NCBI RefSeq assembly: GCF_901000735.1
Contig: NC_081549.1
Location: 1,821,989-1,885,988, forward strand
Direction of reading: 5' to 3'
Source: Corylus avellana
Lineage: Eukaryota; Streptophyta; Magnoliopsida; Fagales; Betulaceae
DNA: 64,000 nt
Shown here: positions 1 through 12,900 of the stretch, in pieces
Layout: each line of letters starts with the position of its first letter
Numbering within the stretch: the stretch's first letter is position 1
Notes under the pieces: generated by a model
The model's database searches: none
What the model was told of the DNA's origin: nothing
The model's input: the letters and a program-made list of their open reading frames with translations, nothing else
Made by a program: the position numbers and the translations under genes

Positions 1-398
1 CTTTTTGAGGCGTTTTCACTAAAAAAAAGTGCTTCAAAATTATATTTCAGTCGCTATGTTACCTGGCATGTCCCAAGTGCCCCTAATCAAACGTTGTGAA
101 ATCAATTTGAACGCTTTTTTAGCCCAAAATGCCCCAATAACCATGTTACTAAATCTTTTTTATTTATTTTTTTTAGCGTAGATCTAAAGCCTAACTGATT
201 CAAGGGAAACGAAGAGCGGTACAGTACGGTGGAGGGTGGACGGAGGCAATGCAACATAAGTAAATGGATAGGCGAAGCAATTGGACTAATCAAAAAAACT
301 AAAAAAAAAAAAAAAAAAACTGAAAAAAGAAGGAAAAAATTAAATAAAAAAGGGATGGAGAGAAAATAACTAATTAAGAAGGGGGGATTCTTCCCACA

Positions 399-434
399 GG
401 AGCCGGCCCTAGGTTTTCTCCTAGGGCCGGCTCC
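399..434. repeat. Perfect GC-rich 15-bp inverted repeat (hairpin)
   Basis: The arms at 399-413 and 420-434 are exact reverse complements (GGAGCCGGCCCTAGG and its complement) separated by the 6-base loop TTTTCT. The stem is GC-rich in otherwise AT-rich DNA. A terminator-like or fold-back role is possible; there is no neighbouring gene to assign it to. Confidence 0.75.
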
Positions 435-911
435 GAGAGAGAAAACCTAGAGATGAGTAAACGAGCATTGAATTGAAAGAAAAACTTAAGTACTGACATA
501 TTAACACAATTAATATGTACTGACAAGTGCAAACGCGTACTATATATTAACACAATTGAAAGAAAAACAAGTACAAACGCTTATTATATATTAACACAAT
601 TGAAACAATATAAATGATCATATCAACCGGCCAATTAAAAGCACTTCATTTCGTTTCTTCCATTTATTAACTAACTTTCTGCCCAGAGAGAAAATGATGC
701 TTGAATAACTTATTGATTGATTTTAGAAACCTACTTGTATCACCAATTATGACATTTAAATATTCATCAAGAAAGTTCAGGTTATTCCGCTGCAATTCAA
801 ATGGTCTTAACAGTGGCAATCATTCCTTCCTATCATATATATATATTTCTGTTCTGTTTGTTAATGTGTTTGTAGGGTTGTTTTTTTGTTTTAGAAAAAT
901 GTTACGATGTT

Positions 912-912
<1 letters not shown>

Positions 913-963
<51 letters not shown>
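913..963. repeat. Compound TA/GA microsatellite
   Basis: A run of TA dinucleotides is followed directly by a run of GA dinucleotides. The reading frame across it encodes only Tyr-Ile and Glu-Arg repeats, which is an artefact of the microsatellite. Confidence 0.9.
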
Positions 964-967
<4 letters not shown>

Positions 968-1974
968 AAAATAAAAGACATAAAACAAAAAGTCTAACAC
1001 AAGGGTGAGCTAATGGTTAATTTAAATGAATGTGAATGGAGATATCAAATTTGAATTTATATATTTGTTTTGATATTATGTGAAATTTTTATTTATTTTA
1101 AAATTTAAAATTAATAAAAATAAATAAATTTAATCATTTAATTAATATTATAACAATATATGATACATTCAATTAACATGCTTTGATCTACCATCTATCT
1201 AGCTTTAGAACGAATTATAATGTTTTAACATCTATTATAACTTTATATGTTAAAGGTCTTTGTTGCACCTTCTTCTTTATGCAGGATGTTGTTGGTATAT
1301 GAGAGCCTTCACAGCCAACTAATTAAAGGTTATTTTGGTTAACTGAGATATAAATTTCGATGAAAATGTAGTTGTATTTGGCTAACTACTTTAGTAAAAA
1401 AAAAAAAAAAAAAAAGCTTCTACAATGCTCACCATGATAATTTTCTTTTGTTTTGTTTTGTTTTGTTTTACTCATGATAAAATGGAGTCGTGCTATGCAG
1501 CTGCCAAATTAAAGCAGCCTAACGTCGGCCAAAAATTAAAAAATAATAATAAAAAAGAATTCTGTTAATTTTTTTTTTTTTTGTTAGCTAAATTTCTATG
1601 AGTTAATATTTAGGTGCTAATACCTCAAAATTTATTTTTGGATTTAAAACTAAAACCTAGGGGTATAAGGTTAACCCTTTAGGGACGGTATCACCTAAAA
1701 GGGATTTGATCATCCTAAATTTGATGCTAATGCCTCATGCCTCAAATTTGGTGTTAATATCTCAAATTTGAATTCCTTTTATAACATATTTCTTCTTCAA
1801 TTAAAAAAAAAATAAAAAAATAAAAATGGTTGACGTTTGGTTGACAAATTTGGCAGCCGAAAATCTCTACTCAGATAAAAGCTGCACATGATTTTAGAAT
1901 GTAGATGCTTTGAAACATAAAAAATATTTAAATTGCATAATAAAAGTAGATAACTATTTTTTTTAATTAACTTA

Positions 1975-2375
1975 ACAAAAGCTTCAAACTTTCACGTATT
2001 TTGAGAATACTATATAATATTCAAAAACTCTCAATTTCACAATTTCAAACTTATAATTTGATGGGATTTATCCCCTAAGTTAGGATTTGGCGTTAAATCC
2101 TAACGGATGCTATGAAAAATACTAAAATACCCTCAACTTATCTTTCTAAATTTTTTATGTTAAATTAGGAGTAAATTTGAAATTTTATAAAAGTTTCAGA
2201 AGGTATAAAGGTAATTTCACCAATTATAATGTATGCTTACGCCAAAAGCTCATGGAGTGGCCGGTATATATTAGATTGTATCAAATTAGAAATTTAAGGG
2301 ATAAAATTGAGAGTTTTTAAATTTTGAGGGGTCTTTTCAAAATGCGTGGGAGTTCATGAGACTTGTGCGAAGATT
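1975..2375. mobile_element. Fold-back DNA element (MITE or small MULE-like)
   Basis: The left end (about 1979-2060) and the reverse complement of the right end (about 2265-2372) align over roughly 90 bases: both contain CACG-ATTTTGA near the tip and the shared core AAAACTCTCAATTT, followed by a related AATTTGAT segment. No coding sequence lies between. This suggests a non-autonomous terminal-inverted-repeat element about 400 bp long. The exact ends and target duplication were not resolved. Confidence 0.45.
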
Positions 2376-3054
2376 TTTTTTTTTTTTTTTTTTAAAATTA
2401 ATTAAATTAAAGAAAAAATTATACTAAGATGGATGTGATTGCTTTTATATGCGGTTCACCTAAAATGCATCAATTTGTCCAATAAAATGTAGGGAGCCCT
2501 TAATATTAAGGGTACGTTTAGCATGCAGAATTAATATTTTATTTTAAAAAATAATTTTTATTATGAATAGAAGAAAATGACCTAATCCTTTTAATAAGGA
2601 CTGTTTTAAACATTAAAGATGGTGTAGAAGTAGTAGGAGGCAAAACGTAAGGAAAGCACCCAATAAAGGGGTGGGTTGTGAGTGGTCATGTCATTTACAG
2701 AACGGTAGTTGATCACATCAATCCATCAAATTAAAACATTGAAACAATGAAATGCAACCCCCACCTAGCAGCTGTTCCTCACTACTACCTCTCCTCTTCT
2801 GACACTGTTCAGATGTCTCTTCTTTTTCAACCAGTCTTTTTATTTGCTTGCTACCCAAATTCCTGCATTTTTTATTGATAATATTATTTGTTTCTGACTC
2901 ATGGATCCTTTCAGGTTCAATATGGATTCATTTTATATATGCTATGCACCTCCCAAAACAAATTTCGAGTTATTTATTCGTGTTCGATAAGTCTCATATT
3001 AATTTTTTCACATAATTTGCTCGTAGATTCTTAACCGTTAAAAATTGCTCGTAG

Positions 3055-3455
3055 ATAATAATTTTATTGTTTGAATTGTTAATGTGAAGAGTTCTTAAAA
3101 GATTCATGTGTCTGAACAAATTTCAAGTAGTTGTTTATCTTTTTGGACAGGTAAATATTATAAAAACTTTCTTATATTTACTTACAGAATACGGTTAGAG
3201 ATTCAAATTCAATTGAATCCTAGTTGTTGAAATTGGCGTCAAACTTCCTATTTGAATATGTGATAACAATTTTGTTGTTTAAATTGTTAATGTGAAGAGC
3301 TCTTGAGAGACTTTACGTGTTTGAACAAATCTTGAGTAGTCATCTATCTTTTTAGATAGGTAAATATTATAAAAACTCTCTTATATTTACTCACGTAATA
3401 CGGCCGGAGATTCAAACCCATTTGAATCCTAGTTGTTCTTGTTTGAACACGTGAA
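3055..3455. repeat. Direct duplication of about 200 bp
   Basis: Segments near 3055-3240 and 3262-3450 are diverged direct copies. Both contain TTAATGTGAAGAG, then GGTAAATATTATAAAAACT, then TTGAATCCTAGTTGTT. They read as two tandem copies of a non-coding unit. Confidence 0.7.
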
Positions 3456-4111
3456 GCCTTAGTACCATTTCAAATAAGAATTGCCAGTATCACAGACGAT
3501 ATATAGATTGAACTCATCCACATCTCTCATAAATTATACTAGAAAAATATGATTACTTTCATTTCAAACAAAATAGAAAGAGAAATTCAATTTGGATAGT
3601 GCAGTCATAAAAGCATAATTTAATCGACTGGATAGATCTTGATAAAAAATGGTAACTGGTCAGAAGAATTAGAAATTTAGAATGCACATATTTAGAAACT
3701 TTTTTTTTTTTTTTCGGATGGGATATCCGGGAGGGTGTCCCTCTAAATTCCAGACAGCAAAATATTTCGTACTGTATCTATTTGTCCCCACACTCCAACT
3801 GCACCCCACCCTCCACAAGGGCCACAACCCCTCCCCCTTTATTCCCTTTTATCGCTCATGCGCATGTAATATCTCTTTTTTATTTTTTGTAAATGATATT
3901 AATAAAATAAAATAATATGTTAGTTAAAAAAAAGAAAAGAAAAGAAAAAAGTTTTTTAATTATGTATTTCTTTATGTGGATTTCTAGGGCCTCTCTAGCC
4001 TGTAGGCATGTGATGAGTGTTGTTGGAATTGGCACAGTCACACCTTTGATGAATCATAAAAATTCAACCCTACCCTGCCCAGCGAAGATTGGGGGGTGAA
4101 AACAAAGAGAA

Positions 4112-4272
4112 ATGCTTCAGTACAATATAATGCACATATTTGGCCCATTTTTAGTGACGTGGTAGATGGACAATCACATGAAAGGGAGGATTGAAATTTG
4201 AAATTTGAATTTCAATCTTCTCTCTTTCACTAAATATGGGCCAAATGTGAGCATTATATTGCATTGTAGCAT
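4112..4272. mobile_element. Fold-back MITE of about 150 bp
   Basis: The left arm around 4120-4155 (with TATAATGCACATATTTGGCC) matches the reverse complement of the right arm around 4225-4265. A second internal palindrome around 4186-4222 pairs GGATTGAAATT with AATTTCAATC. The whole segment could fold into one long hairpin. There is no coding sequence. Confidence 0.6.
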
Positions 4273-5126
4273 ATCTCGAAAACAAAAGAACATACAGTTG
4301 CAATATTTCAATTTTAATAAGCAGAGAATATCTCGGTAAATATAAACAATTTGCTCGGAGAGACACGTAAATACAGAAAGAAAGGAGGGCATCTGAGTCA
4401 AAATGACTTCCTCATAATTGGATTCACAGGCCATGGGGCCCACTTTCTTCTGCCATAGTTAATACTTACCATACAACTGCGGCTTCGCTCGGCTCGGCTT
4501 ACTTGGCGTGTTCTTAAGCCATACCTCCCCATCTCTACCTAATTTCTTTTTTCTTTTTCTAATTTCTCAATTCAGATATATTTTTTTTTTCGGGGACAAA
4601 TCATGGTTGAAGACTGAAGTAGCTTTGGTCCTTGGAAGTGACTTGCCAAAGCCCAATTGCACAAGAGAGTTAAATAGTACATGCACGGCTAGTTTTAAAG
4701 TTGTGATGGGAGTTCAAACTTCATGTATTGTCCATGAAAAAGAAAAAGAAAAATAAATTAAATAGTTACTTCTATTTACCCACCTTTAAGTTATTGAGGG
4801 GGGTTAAATATAGTTTCTCAAAAAAAAAAAAAAAAAATAATAATAATAATAATAATACAAAACCAATCCAACTTTACTGAGTCGTAAATAGTTTATTGAG
4901 ATTTTAAAAGCGATTAAAAACTCATTGGCATAAGCAAAAAACACAAATAGGTCCTTAAATGCATTTTTTGTTAGCAAACTGGACAAAAAACTTCATTAAT
5001 GTATCCAATTAATCTCAACAATATTGTGACATGTGCCATTTAGAATAAAAAATAAAATAAAAACAAATTAACCCAGACCGGCCAAAGGGTCTCCATGGAG
5101 ACCTTCGACCGTGGGTCACTCCTCAT

Positions 5127-5887
5127 AGCAACTCCAACAACACTAGCTAAAATAGGTAGACAAAAAGTTCAAATTTTTATTTTAGCTATTGCTTTTTTTA
5201 TATATACATACTCCAAAATATTTTTTTTTTATACTCTCTATTTTATTTAATTATTATTTTTTTTATTGTTTTGTTCCCCTCGATGTCTCTCTAGTCTTCC
5301 ATCTCTCTCCCTCTCACTGAAAGGTACCAGCCCCCAATTCCACCTCCTCTTTCATCTTTACTCTTCAGCTCCTCAAACACTTTATCTCAAGCAAATCAAA
5401 GGAGAAAAGGCAAGGACTAGCTCTAGCTCTTTCTCATTCACAATGATAACAGTTTGAGAGTGGGGAGAGCTCAAACCCATCACTCAGCAGTAAAAGAAAA
5501 CAAAGGATGGAGATAGAGAGAAGGGCGAGAGGGAGGGAAAAACAAAAAGAATGGCGAGAGGAAAGAGAAAAAAAGATGAGGATAAAAAAATGATTTGTGT
5601 GAAAGAGAATAAATAAATGTTACTGGCTTGAGAGATGTGTTTAAGAGGGAGAAGAAATGGTTTTGAGTGAAAATGAGGAGAATACTGAAACAATAAACAA
5701 AGAAAAAGCAATAGTTGGAAACAATATTTAATTCTAGTGTATTACAGTGAATAATATTAAATTGTTATTCACGGTAACAATTAAGGTATTATAGCTAATG
5801 TGAAATTATTATATTATAACTAAAAAAAAAGTAAAAATAACTAAATATAGTTAATATTTCTCTTTTAACTAAGCCGATGGAGTTGCT
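5127..5887. mobile_element. Non-autonomous TIR transposon, about 760 bp
   Basis: The left end begins AGCAACTCCAACA and the right end finishes with the complement GGAGTTGCT; the similarity of the inverted ends extends imperfectly for about 25 bases to a GTTAAAA/GCTAAAA block. The pentamer CTCAT flanks both ends (5122-5126 and 5888-5892), consistent with a short target duplication. The interior is CT/GA-rich and has no transposase. This terminal type resembles common plant Harbinger or hAT MITEs, but the superfamily is not settled. Confidence 0.5.
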
Positions 5888-5949
5888 CTCATAGATACCC
5901 AACCTAAGTCTCCTCCCATGTTGACCCATGTTATGTCAAAATACTTGTT

Positions 5950-5980
<31 letters not shown>

Positions 5981-6530
5981 AAAACACATTAACAAACAAA
6001 AGTATGACTCCAATTGTTAATGCTTTTTTGTCTGAAAATAACGATTTGATGTAAGGTAAAGATGAAAATCACTTTTTTTATAAATAAAAAATGTGAAGAA
6101 AAAAATAATTTTAAGTATTTTATGTTTTAAAATATTTGTTAATATTAGTATTTTAAAAAGAGAAAATAACAAGGATAAAGTTTTAGAATGGAAGCTATTA
6201 TTTGTCCATCGAGTAAAAAACATTGACATGTCACATCTTCATACTATAGTGTTAAAACTTAAAAACTTTTTCTTTCAAAAAAAAAAACTTAAAAGTTTTA
6301 GTTTCCCCACAAAATGGGGTTGAAAATGAATAAAGCCTGGGCTCGGCTGCAGTGGAACTGCATTGTCGGCTCAGCTATCTTCTTTGTTTGTTTGTGTGTC
6401 ATGTCTCTGCCCAGGGTTAAATGGAAAAGATTGAGATAAAAAAAGGGTATTCGGGGGTTATCTTTCCCTCTCCACTCCCCTATGCTGCTCTGTTCTTCTG
6501 TGCTATTCCCAAAGCACGGAGAGAAAGACT

Positions 6531-6707
6531 GCAGGTTCTTCCTCTCTCGCTCTCTCCCTAACTATCTATTTGTTCCAAATTTTTATATATTAGTATTTTG
6601 AAGTTCTCTTTCTTCTCTCAACTGTCTTGTCTGACTGTCTTTTGCTCAAGTGCCCTTGGCTTCTCCACTGGTCCTAAACAAACTTTGCAGGCTTTCTTGT
6701 CAGAACC

Positions 6708-6738
<31 letters not shown>

Positions 6739-6888
6739 AGGTATCTGCCAAAGATATAAAAGAACCCACAGAAGACTCTCTAAAAGCTTTTACAAACTTT
6801 CTCTTAAACATTACCCAAACACGCCAAACAAAGCTACACTATAAACCAACCAAACCAAAAGCAACAACCAAAACCCCACTCTCTCTCC
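6531..6888 (+). promoter_or_regulatory. GRF 5' leader and proximal promoter
   Basis: The sequence before the GRF start codon is pyrimidine-rich (CT tract near 6709-6732), as is typical of plant 5' untranslated leaders. A TATA-like TTTATATATT lies near 6581. The transcription start cannot be fixed from sequence alone. Confidence 0.4.
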
Positions 6889-9150
6889 ATGGACTTCCAT
6901 CTGAAGCAATGGAGAAACCAGCATGAGTCAGAGCAACAACACTCTGCAAAGATACCAAAACTTCTCCTTGAGCCCCAACAACAGCCACAACCTCCTGCCT
7001 CTGCTGCTCTCCCTTTGTTTGTACCTGAACCCAACAGCAAAATCAGCTCCATGTCAGCATTTCCTGATTCAACATCAGCTGCCACCAGATTTCCCAGTAG
7101 TAAGATTTCTTATCCTTTTTCTTGCGTGACAGAAACTCAGAAAGCTCTTTCCTTTCTTTCTTCTATCGTTTTGATGAGTTTTGGCTCTTATCTTTTTCTG
7201 GGCCTATTTTTATTTGTCTGCTAGGGATGGGTAGCTTCTTCAGCTTGGCCCAGTGGCAGGAGCTTGAGCTTCAGGCTTTGATATTCAGGTACATGTTGGC
7301 AGGTGTTGCTGTTCCTCCTGAACTTCTTCAGCCAATCAAGAAAAGCCTTCTTCATACTCATCCATATTTCCTCCATCACCCTCTTCAACATTTCCCACAT
7401 TATCAGCCAGCTTGTAAGTTCCTAATTCCCTCCCCTTTCTCTGGATATCATGGTCTCTCTGAAATGCATTTTTCTGGATTACCAAATCTTCTCCTTCACC
7501 ATGTTGCTGCAAAAATTTATTTCTTTGCTCGGTGATGACTTTGCCTAAACTATTTGGGATCATTACTGTGAAAGAATAAATCTTACAACTACTTTCTGTG
7601 ATTTCATTCATGATTTATTCCTGAAACTTGTATGCCTTTGATTCCATGTTTTACTAATTTGGTTTGGTGCTTTAAAGGCCACGTATATCTAATCGTAGTT
7701 TACTGCTATTGCATCAGTGTTGCAATCAGGGTACTGGGGACGTGCTGCCATGGACCCGGAGCCCGGGCGTTGCCGGAGGACCGACGGCAAGAAATGGCGG
7801 TGCTCGAGGGACGTGGTGGCCGGCCAGAAGTACTGCGAGCGCCACGTGCACCGTGGCCGAAACCGTTCAAGAAAGCCTGTGGAAATCCCCACACCCATCA
7901 CCACCTCCACTACTGCAGCCGGTAGTGGTGGGACTCTCAAAGCCTCCATTCCCACTGCTGCTCCGCCCTTGGCAACCATGGCTGGTGGGACCAATTTCGC
8001 TCTTTCAGGATCATCCCCTTCCGTTGATCTCCTTCACCTTAGTCAAAGGTAAGAAGTTTCTTGTTTTCTTCTGGGTTTGATTACCATAATACTGTTCCAC
8101 CAAATTTATTCGGAGCTTTACACTATAAAGAACTTAAGATGTGCTGCTATATATATGGCCGTTACAATAACTGTTATGCTTGCCCCCCAAAAAAGGGAAA
8201 GAGAAAAAATTAAACAGCATCAAATGGTTCCATTTAGTTTGGTACCTTGGTGGGACTTTTGCTTTTAAGATTTTCTTTCCATGTTATAAAATAGGATTTG
8301 GTAGGATCTTCGATGGGGGTATTCTGATGTTAAAATAATACTATTTATTACATCATTACATAAATATCTTACATTTGAGATGATGTTATAATGTTTATAG
8401 TACTCATCGAATGACTAATTTTTATTTCAACTGCATCTCAATTTTAACCGTCTACTAAATAACCTGCACTTTTAGCCATGTGATAATAACTCCATGGTAG
8501 GACCCTAATGGAGGCCTGGCTAATAGCCTAATATGTCTCAAATCTGGGAAAGAGATTCTCTGATTCTGTATAAGTCGACCCCAACCATTGCTTTTGCACC
8601 CAGTAGAGGGTGCTTTTTGCTTGTGTCAGGCTTTTTCTTTAATTTGTTCTTTGCTTGATATTTTTGCTCTCTCATGTTCTTTTGTCCCCTTGTGTGTAGT
8701 TCCTTAGGGTTCAAAACTGAGAACAATGGCCTCTTTGAAGCCCAAAATGAGGCATCAGCGGATGGTAAATCTGATGGCCATATCCTGCGGCATTTTTTTG
8801 ATGATTGGCCCCGATCATCGCTTCAAGAATCCGATAACACTGGAAGAAATGCTAGCCCCATGAACTCTTCCACCTGCCTCTCCATTTCAATGCTGGAAAA
8901 TTCACCGTCGGATGTGTCCTTGAAATTGTCCACCGGCAATGGAGACGAGCCAGGCTCCAGGGATAGCAATGCAGAACCAGGGCAACCACAACTGAACTGG
9001 GCTGCTGGGTGGGCAACAAATCAAGTGGCTTCAATGGGAGGTCCGCTAGCAGAGGCATTGAGATCTTCTACTTCCAATTCATCACCAACCAGCGTGCTTC
9101 ATCAATTGCCCCGTGGGCATGCCACCGAGGCTAGCCTTGTCAGCACTTGA
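6889..9150 (+). CDS. Growth-regulating factor (GRF) transcription factor, GRF3/4-like
   Basis: Nuclear transcription factor of the plant GRF family, which works with GIF co-activators to promote cell proliferation in leaves and other organs. Four exons join in frame (6889-7099, 7225-7413, 7730-8048, 8700-9150) to give 389 residues. Residues about 75-110 form the QLQ domain ([20 protein letters not shown]), which binds GIF proteins. Residues about 141-184 form the WRC domain, with the C3H ligands Cys148, Cys158, Cys169 and His172 and a basic nuclear-localisation stretch (HRGRNRSRK). The C-terminal exon has the family motifs [18 protein letters not shown] and [11 protein letters not shown]. The start at 6889 gives the MDFHLKQW N-terminus, which I recall from GRF3/4-type proteins. 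Exon 1 could instead end at 7096, which keeps the frame. The WRC exon carries a miR396 site. The gene looks intact, and its 3' end faces that of the starch branching enzyme gene. Confidence 0.95.
7863..7884 (+). promoter_or_regulatory. miR396 target site in the GRF WRC exon
   Basis: The sequence starting CCGTTCAAGAAAGCC and ending TGTGGAA matches the conserved miR396 complementary site of GRF mRNAs, including the usual one-base bulge. It encodes the end of the WRC domain (RSRKPVE). Cleavage by miR396 is the established way GRF expression is limited to dividing tissue; here it is inferred from the conserved site. Confidence 0.9.
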
Positions 9151-9963
9151 ATTTAGTCGGGAATTTCGAATAATTAATAATGTGATTTTTATTTTTCAGC
9201 TATTTATGTTCCTTTCTCATTGCTGTTTTTTGGGCAGTCTTCACATCCTTCTCATAATTAACGCATGTATAAATTGCATGGACTTTGTTGTTTGAATGTT
9301 TTGACTAGAACGAAATTGGTGAATCATCGCTATAGTCAAACCCAAAATTTTAAGAGAAGGAATGAGTTTGAGTCACGGGCTTCCAATTTGGACCGATACC
9401 CAAACAGCCTCATTGCATGAGATCTCCTTAGATGCAATGCACAGGCTCTCACGTGGGGCCGGGCTGTCCGGACACTTGCCCAAACAGGTGGCGCCCGGGC
9501 AGTCGCTTATACTCATTGCATATCATCCCCATCTTTTCCAAATTTGGCTACCTGACAAGCAAAGACCCGAGGAAAAAGTATGCAAGCACTTGTTCCAGCC
9601 TAATATCTTGCATTTTATTAGATGCGCCATAAGAGCTAAAATATACGCTATACATCAAAAACGTCTTGCCGGCATCCAGCAACCCGCCATCATAATTTAG
9701 CTAGCAAGATAACACCGAAAACATGTACGGGATGCCGGAGAAGCTCATGCAGGGGTGGCCTTCTTCGTGCTCCGGATGAATAAACAATGTTGTCGGTATG
9801 TTCTGCCTTTACTCCTGTTCTTGATCGTCCCATCTCTGGCTGGGTGGCAATGGAAAATTTACAGGGCCAAAAGCTGCATTTAGTAGAAATTATATTTTGG
9901 TCAAATCCAGGAGTGCAGAAAGACAAAATCATCACATCGAGGAGAAGCTTTATCCAATTTAAA
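9151..9963. other. Spacer between convergent GRF and SBE2 3' ends
   Basis: About 810 bases separate the two stop codons, so both 3' untranslated regions must lie here and may overlap as antisense. Short open frames around 9362-9700 resemble no family I know. No transposon signature was seen. Confidence 0.6.
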
Positions 9964-12900
9964 TCAGCGCTTGACAGGCTCAGGCTCATCTTCTGCTAAA
10001 GCATAGACCACTGCTGTTCTGCAAGGTGCATATATTAGAAAAGAATGAGGCCGGTTATCAAACCACCCGTCCTGCACAGGCACCCGTCGAAGTTTAGAAC
10101 CCCTGTTCACTACTGGAGGGCAAAGAAGAAAACAATAAAGAACTTTTGAGTTATGCATTCTGAGGGACGTGTCTTACAGAGCTGAAGTACTCAGCACGGT
10201 GATCGATCCTACTGAAGCCACCGAATAATGGATCATCTGAATCCAAAACAATCTGCAAGGAGGGGCACAAAAGATAGTTTATTTGAAAGAATGAACAAAA
10301 AAAATATCGCAATTCCGAGAGGAAACTGAAAAAAACTTGCATAGGACAGGATCAACAGATGGCTATTGGGCAAAAAGGAGATCTGTCCTACACTCCCATG
10401 TCTTTACAAAGTCCAATTGTAAGGCTACAAGGCTATACATGCATCAGTCAGCAACAGCACCCAGATGATTGACAGCCATATCCTGGCACTATCCGCATGA
10501 TACTTTTTTCAAAGTATTCTCAGTGGCCAAATATTTCAAAATTTAGATGTAGCCAAGATCTTGGGTGCCTCAAGATGCAGCCTAAAAAAAAACCAAAGCC
10601 AATGACCCACCAGAAAAGTATCTAGTTGCCTAAATCTGGCAGATCATCCAAAAAAAAAAAAAAATCTGGCAGATATTCTCTAAGCTAACCCTTAGATGAA
10701 GCATAGAATCTGTGTGGAATTAACGAAATTCAACTTAAGGACAAAATCCAGTCTAGCTGATTACTTAATGAGTACTCCAGAGTTTTATATCATGTCCATA
10801 TATGTAAGACTTGATGAAAATCTTGAACAGCTCAGAGCATGCTATCCTTCTTGCTTCAACACTACTGGGTTATAGCCTTGTAGGGATTATCATCTGTCCC
10901 TCAAAATATTTTGAGACAACTTTTAAAATCAAATTGTTATATCAGAGAAACAATTATCATTAACCAAATGCATAAAAAATGATAATTAGCATGTCAATGA
11001 TAGAGACTACATATGAAACTGCAGATCGACCAAGTACACCCCCCTCCCCCCCCATCAACAAAAAAAAAAAAAAAAACGAAATAATACCTTATATTTTCCT
11101 GGCTTCAAGCAGCCCACTTGGTAGTCCGAATAGCTGTTGGTCCAATGAAAATTAAAGACAAAAACAAGGTTTCCCCTTTCAAAGACGATAACCCTATCTC
11201 CTTCATCCTTCCGTGATACATATTGGTGCTCAGAAGTCATGAACTGCATAACAGTTAACCACAGAATCATTTTCCACTCTAGAAGTATAAGCATCACCAA
11301 ATGCCACAAGTAGCATATATCTGCCGGTACAACAATTTCAAATAATGATGAAAAACTACTTAAAATCTAGGATCCACTGTGAGCAAGTACATAGAAAAAG
11401 TTACTATCATCCAAATCTTTATTTTTTATTTTTGGATAAATAAGTAATTCATTGAAAAACGCAAAGGGACGCAACCCTAGTACACAGGAAGTATACAAAG
11501 AAAGGCCCCACTAAAGGCAAAAAGAGGAACATAAAGATAAAAATTGAGACATGGTTGAAATCTTAAACACACTGCAAGTATCGGTCCAATGGAACAATGT
11601 TTGAATAAGCAACTTTCTGAGCTCTTTCCTTGACCTTTCTTGATCTTCAAAACATCTTGTGTTCCGCTCTCGTCAAATAATTCACATGAGACACAATGGT
11701 GCTATTCTCCACACCTCCTTAGCTGAAATATTACCACGTTGACCACGCCAACACACTAACAAATCTGCCACCCCTCCAGACATAACCCATGTGACATTAA
11801 AAAGAGCAAGTACTACACTCCATAATGCTCGTGCCACTTCACAATGAATGAGAAAATGGTTGATAGACTCACCACTTTGCTTACATGTGCAACACCATCC
11901 CACCACAATGATACCTCTTTTACGCAAGCTGTCCAAAGTCTATGAACTAATACTATCATCTAAATCTATGAACTAAAAACTACAAAAAGAAGCTATTACT
12001 AACATCCCACTTCTCACACAATATTTCCTGCCCATGAACTTCCCTAGAAGACCTAATCACATGATTCGGGTGAAAGACAACGCTTTTTGGATATGCAAAA
12101 TGTGATTTGGTGAGGGCAAAGTAAAATGATAGGTCTATGAATAAATAACCTTGGTAAAGAATAAGAACGAATACCAGAAGCCTTAAAATTTTCTAGTGTA
12201 TCACCAACTCCAGGAACCAAAAGGATTCCAAAAGCCTTCTATTTTAGCTTTTTCCCTCACCTCTCCCTTCACATCATGCAGTGGAACCAAGAAAAAAAAT
12301 TAATTTACATATGAACAGAGAATCAACAAGGACCATAACTTTCTTGATAGTAAGTAACACACAAACATCGGCCCTTGAATTGCAACCACACCCTTCACCC
12401 TATTCCTGTAGAGGAAGGAGGTCCTATTTGAGCTAGAGTCCAGTGGCTTTTCTCTTGGTAGTAGTTAGATTTTGGGACTTTGTTTCTAGCCAAGGATTTT
12501 TTTTTTTTCTTTTTTTTTCCTAATTATTTCTAGCCAAGATTTGAAACAGCAGTGAATAGAAAAAAAAAATTTTAATCATCTATAAAAAAAAAAAAAAGAT
12601 TTTTTTTTTAATCAGCACTTCTGCAACTGAATTACAGCTTTATATATCTGCAAAGATAAAACTTACACCATAAGTTTCTTCTACATGGTGCATTGCCCGA
12701 TCGAATTCTTGCATTCCATGATACCTTAGATACTTTGCATCCCCCTGGGTATGTGTATAATCAGTAAGCGCAGCATTATTATACATTTCAAATTTTAAAT
12801 GTCCAACAGAATAAAACGATGTCAGAAATATCAAATGAGATGTACATTATTTGCAAAAAGAATATAAACAAGTGCAAGTAGTTTGCTGTGGAGTTTTAAT

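Larger units (their letters stand above)
1..6530. other. AT-rich intergenic region, no gene recognised
   Basis: No exon with recognisable protein similarity was seen on either strand in this stretch. It is dominated by A and T runs, simple repeats (TA/GA near 914-962, TTTTG near 1446-1469, TA near 5951-5976) and fold-back or duplicated repeats listed separately. Open frames here are short and low in complexity. The part just before 6530 is the distal promoter of the GRF gene. Confidence 0.7.

Noticed and set aside
701..997. 98-residue open frame on +
   Set aside because: Its C-terminal part is the translated TA/GA microsatellite and the rest resembles no known protein.
9362..9700. 112-residue open frame between GRF and SBE2
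   Set aside because: No recognisable domain, no splice or codon signal, and it overlaps the expected 3' untranslated region.
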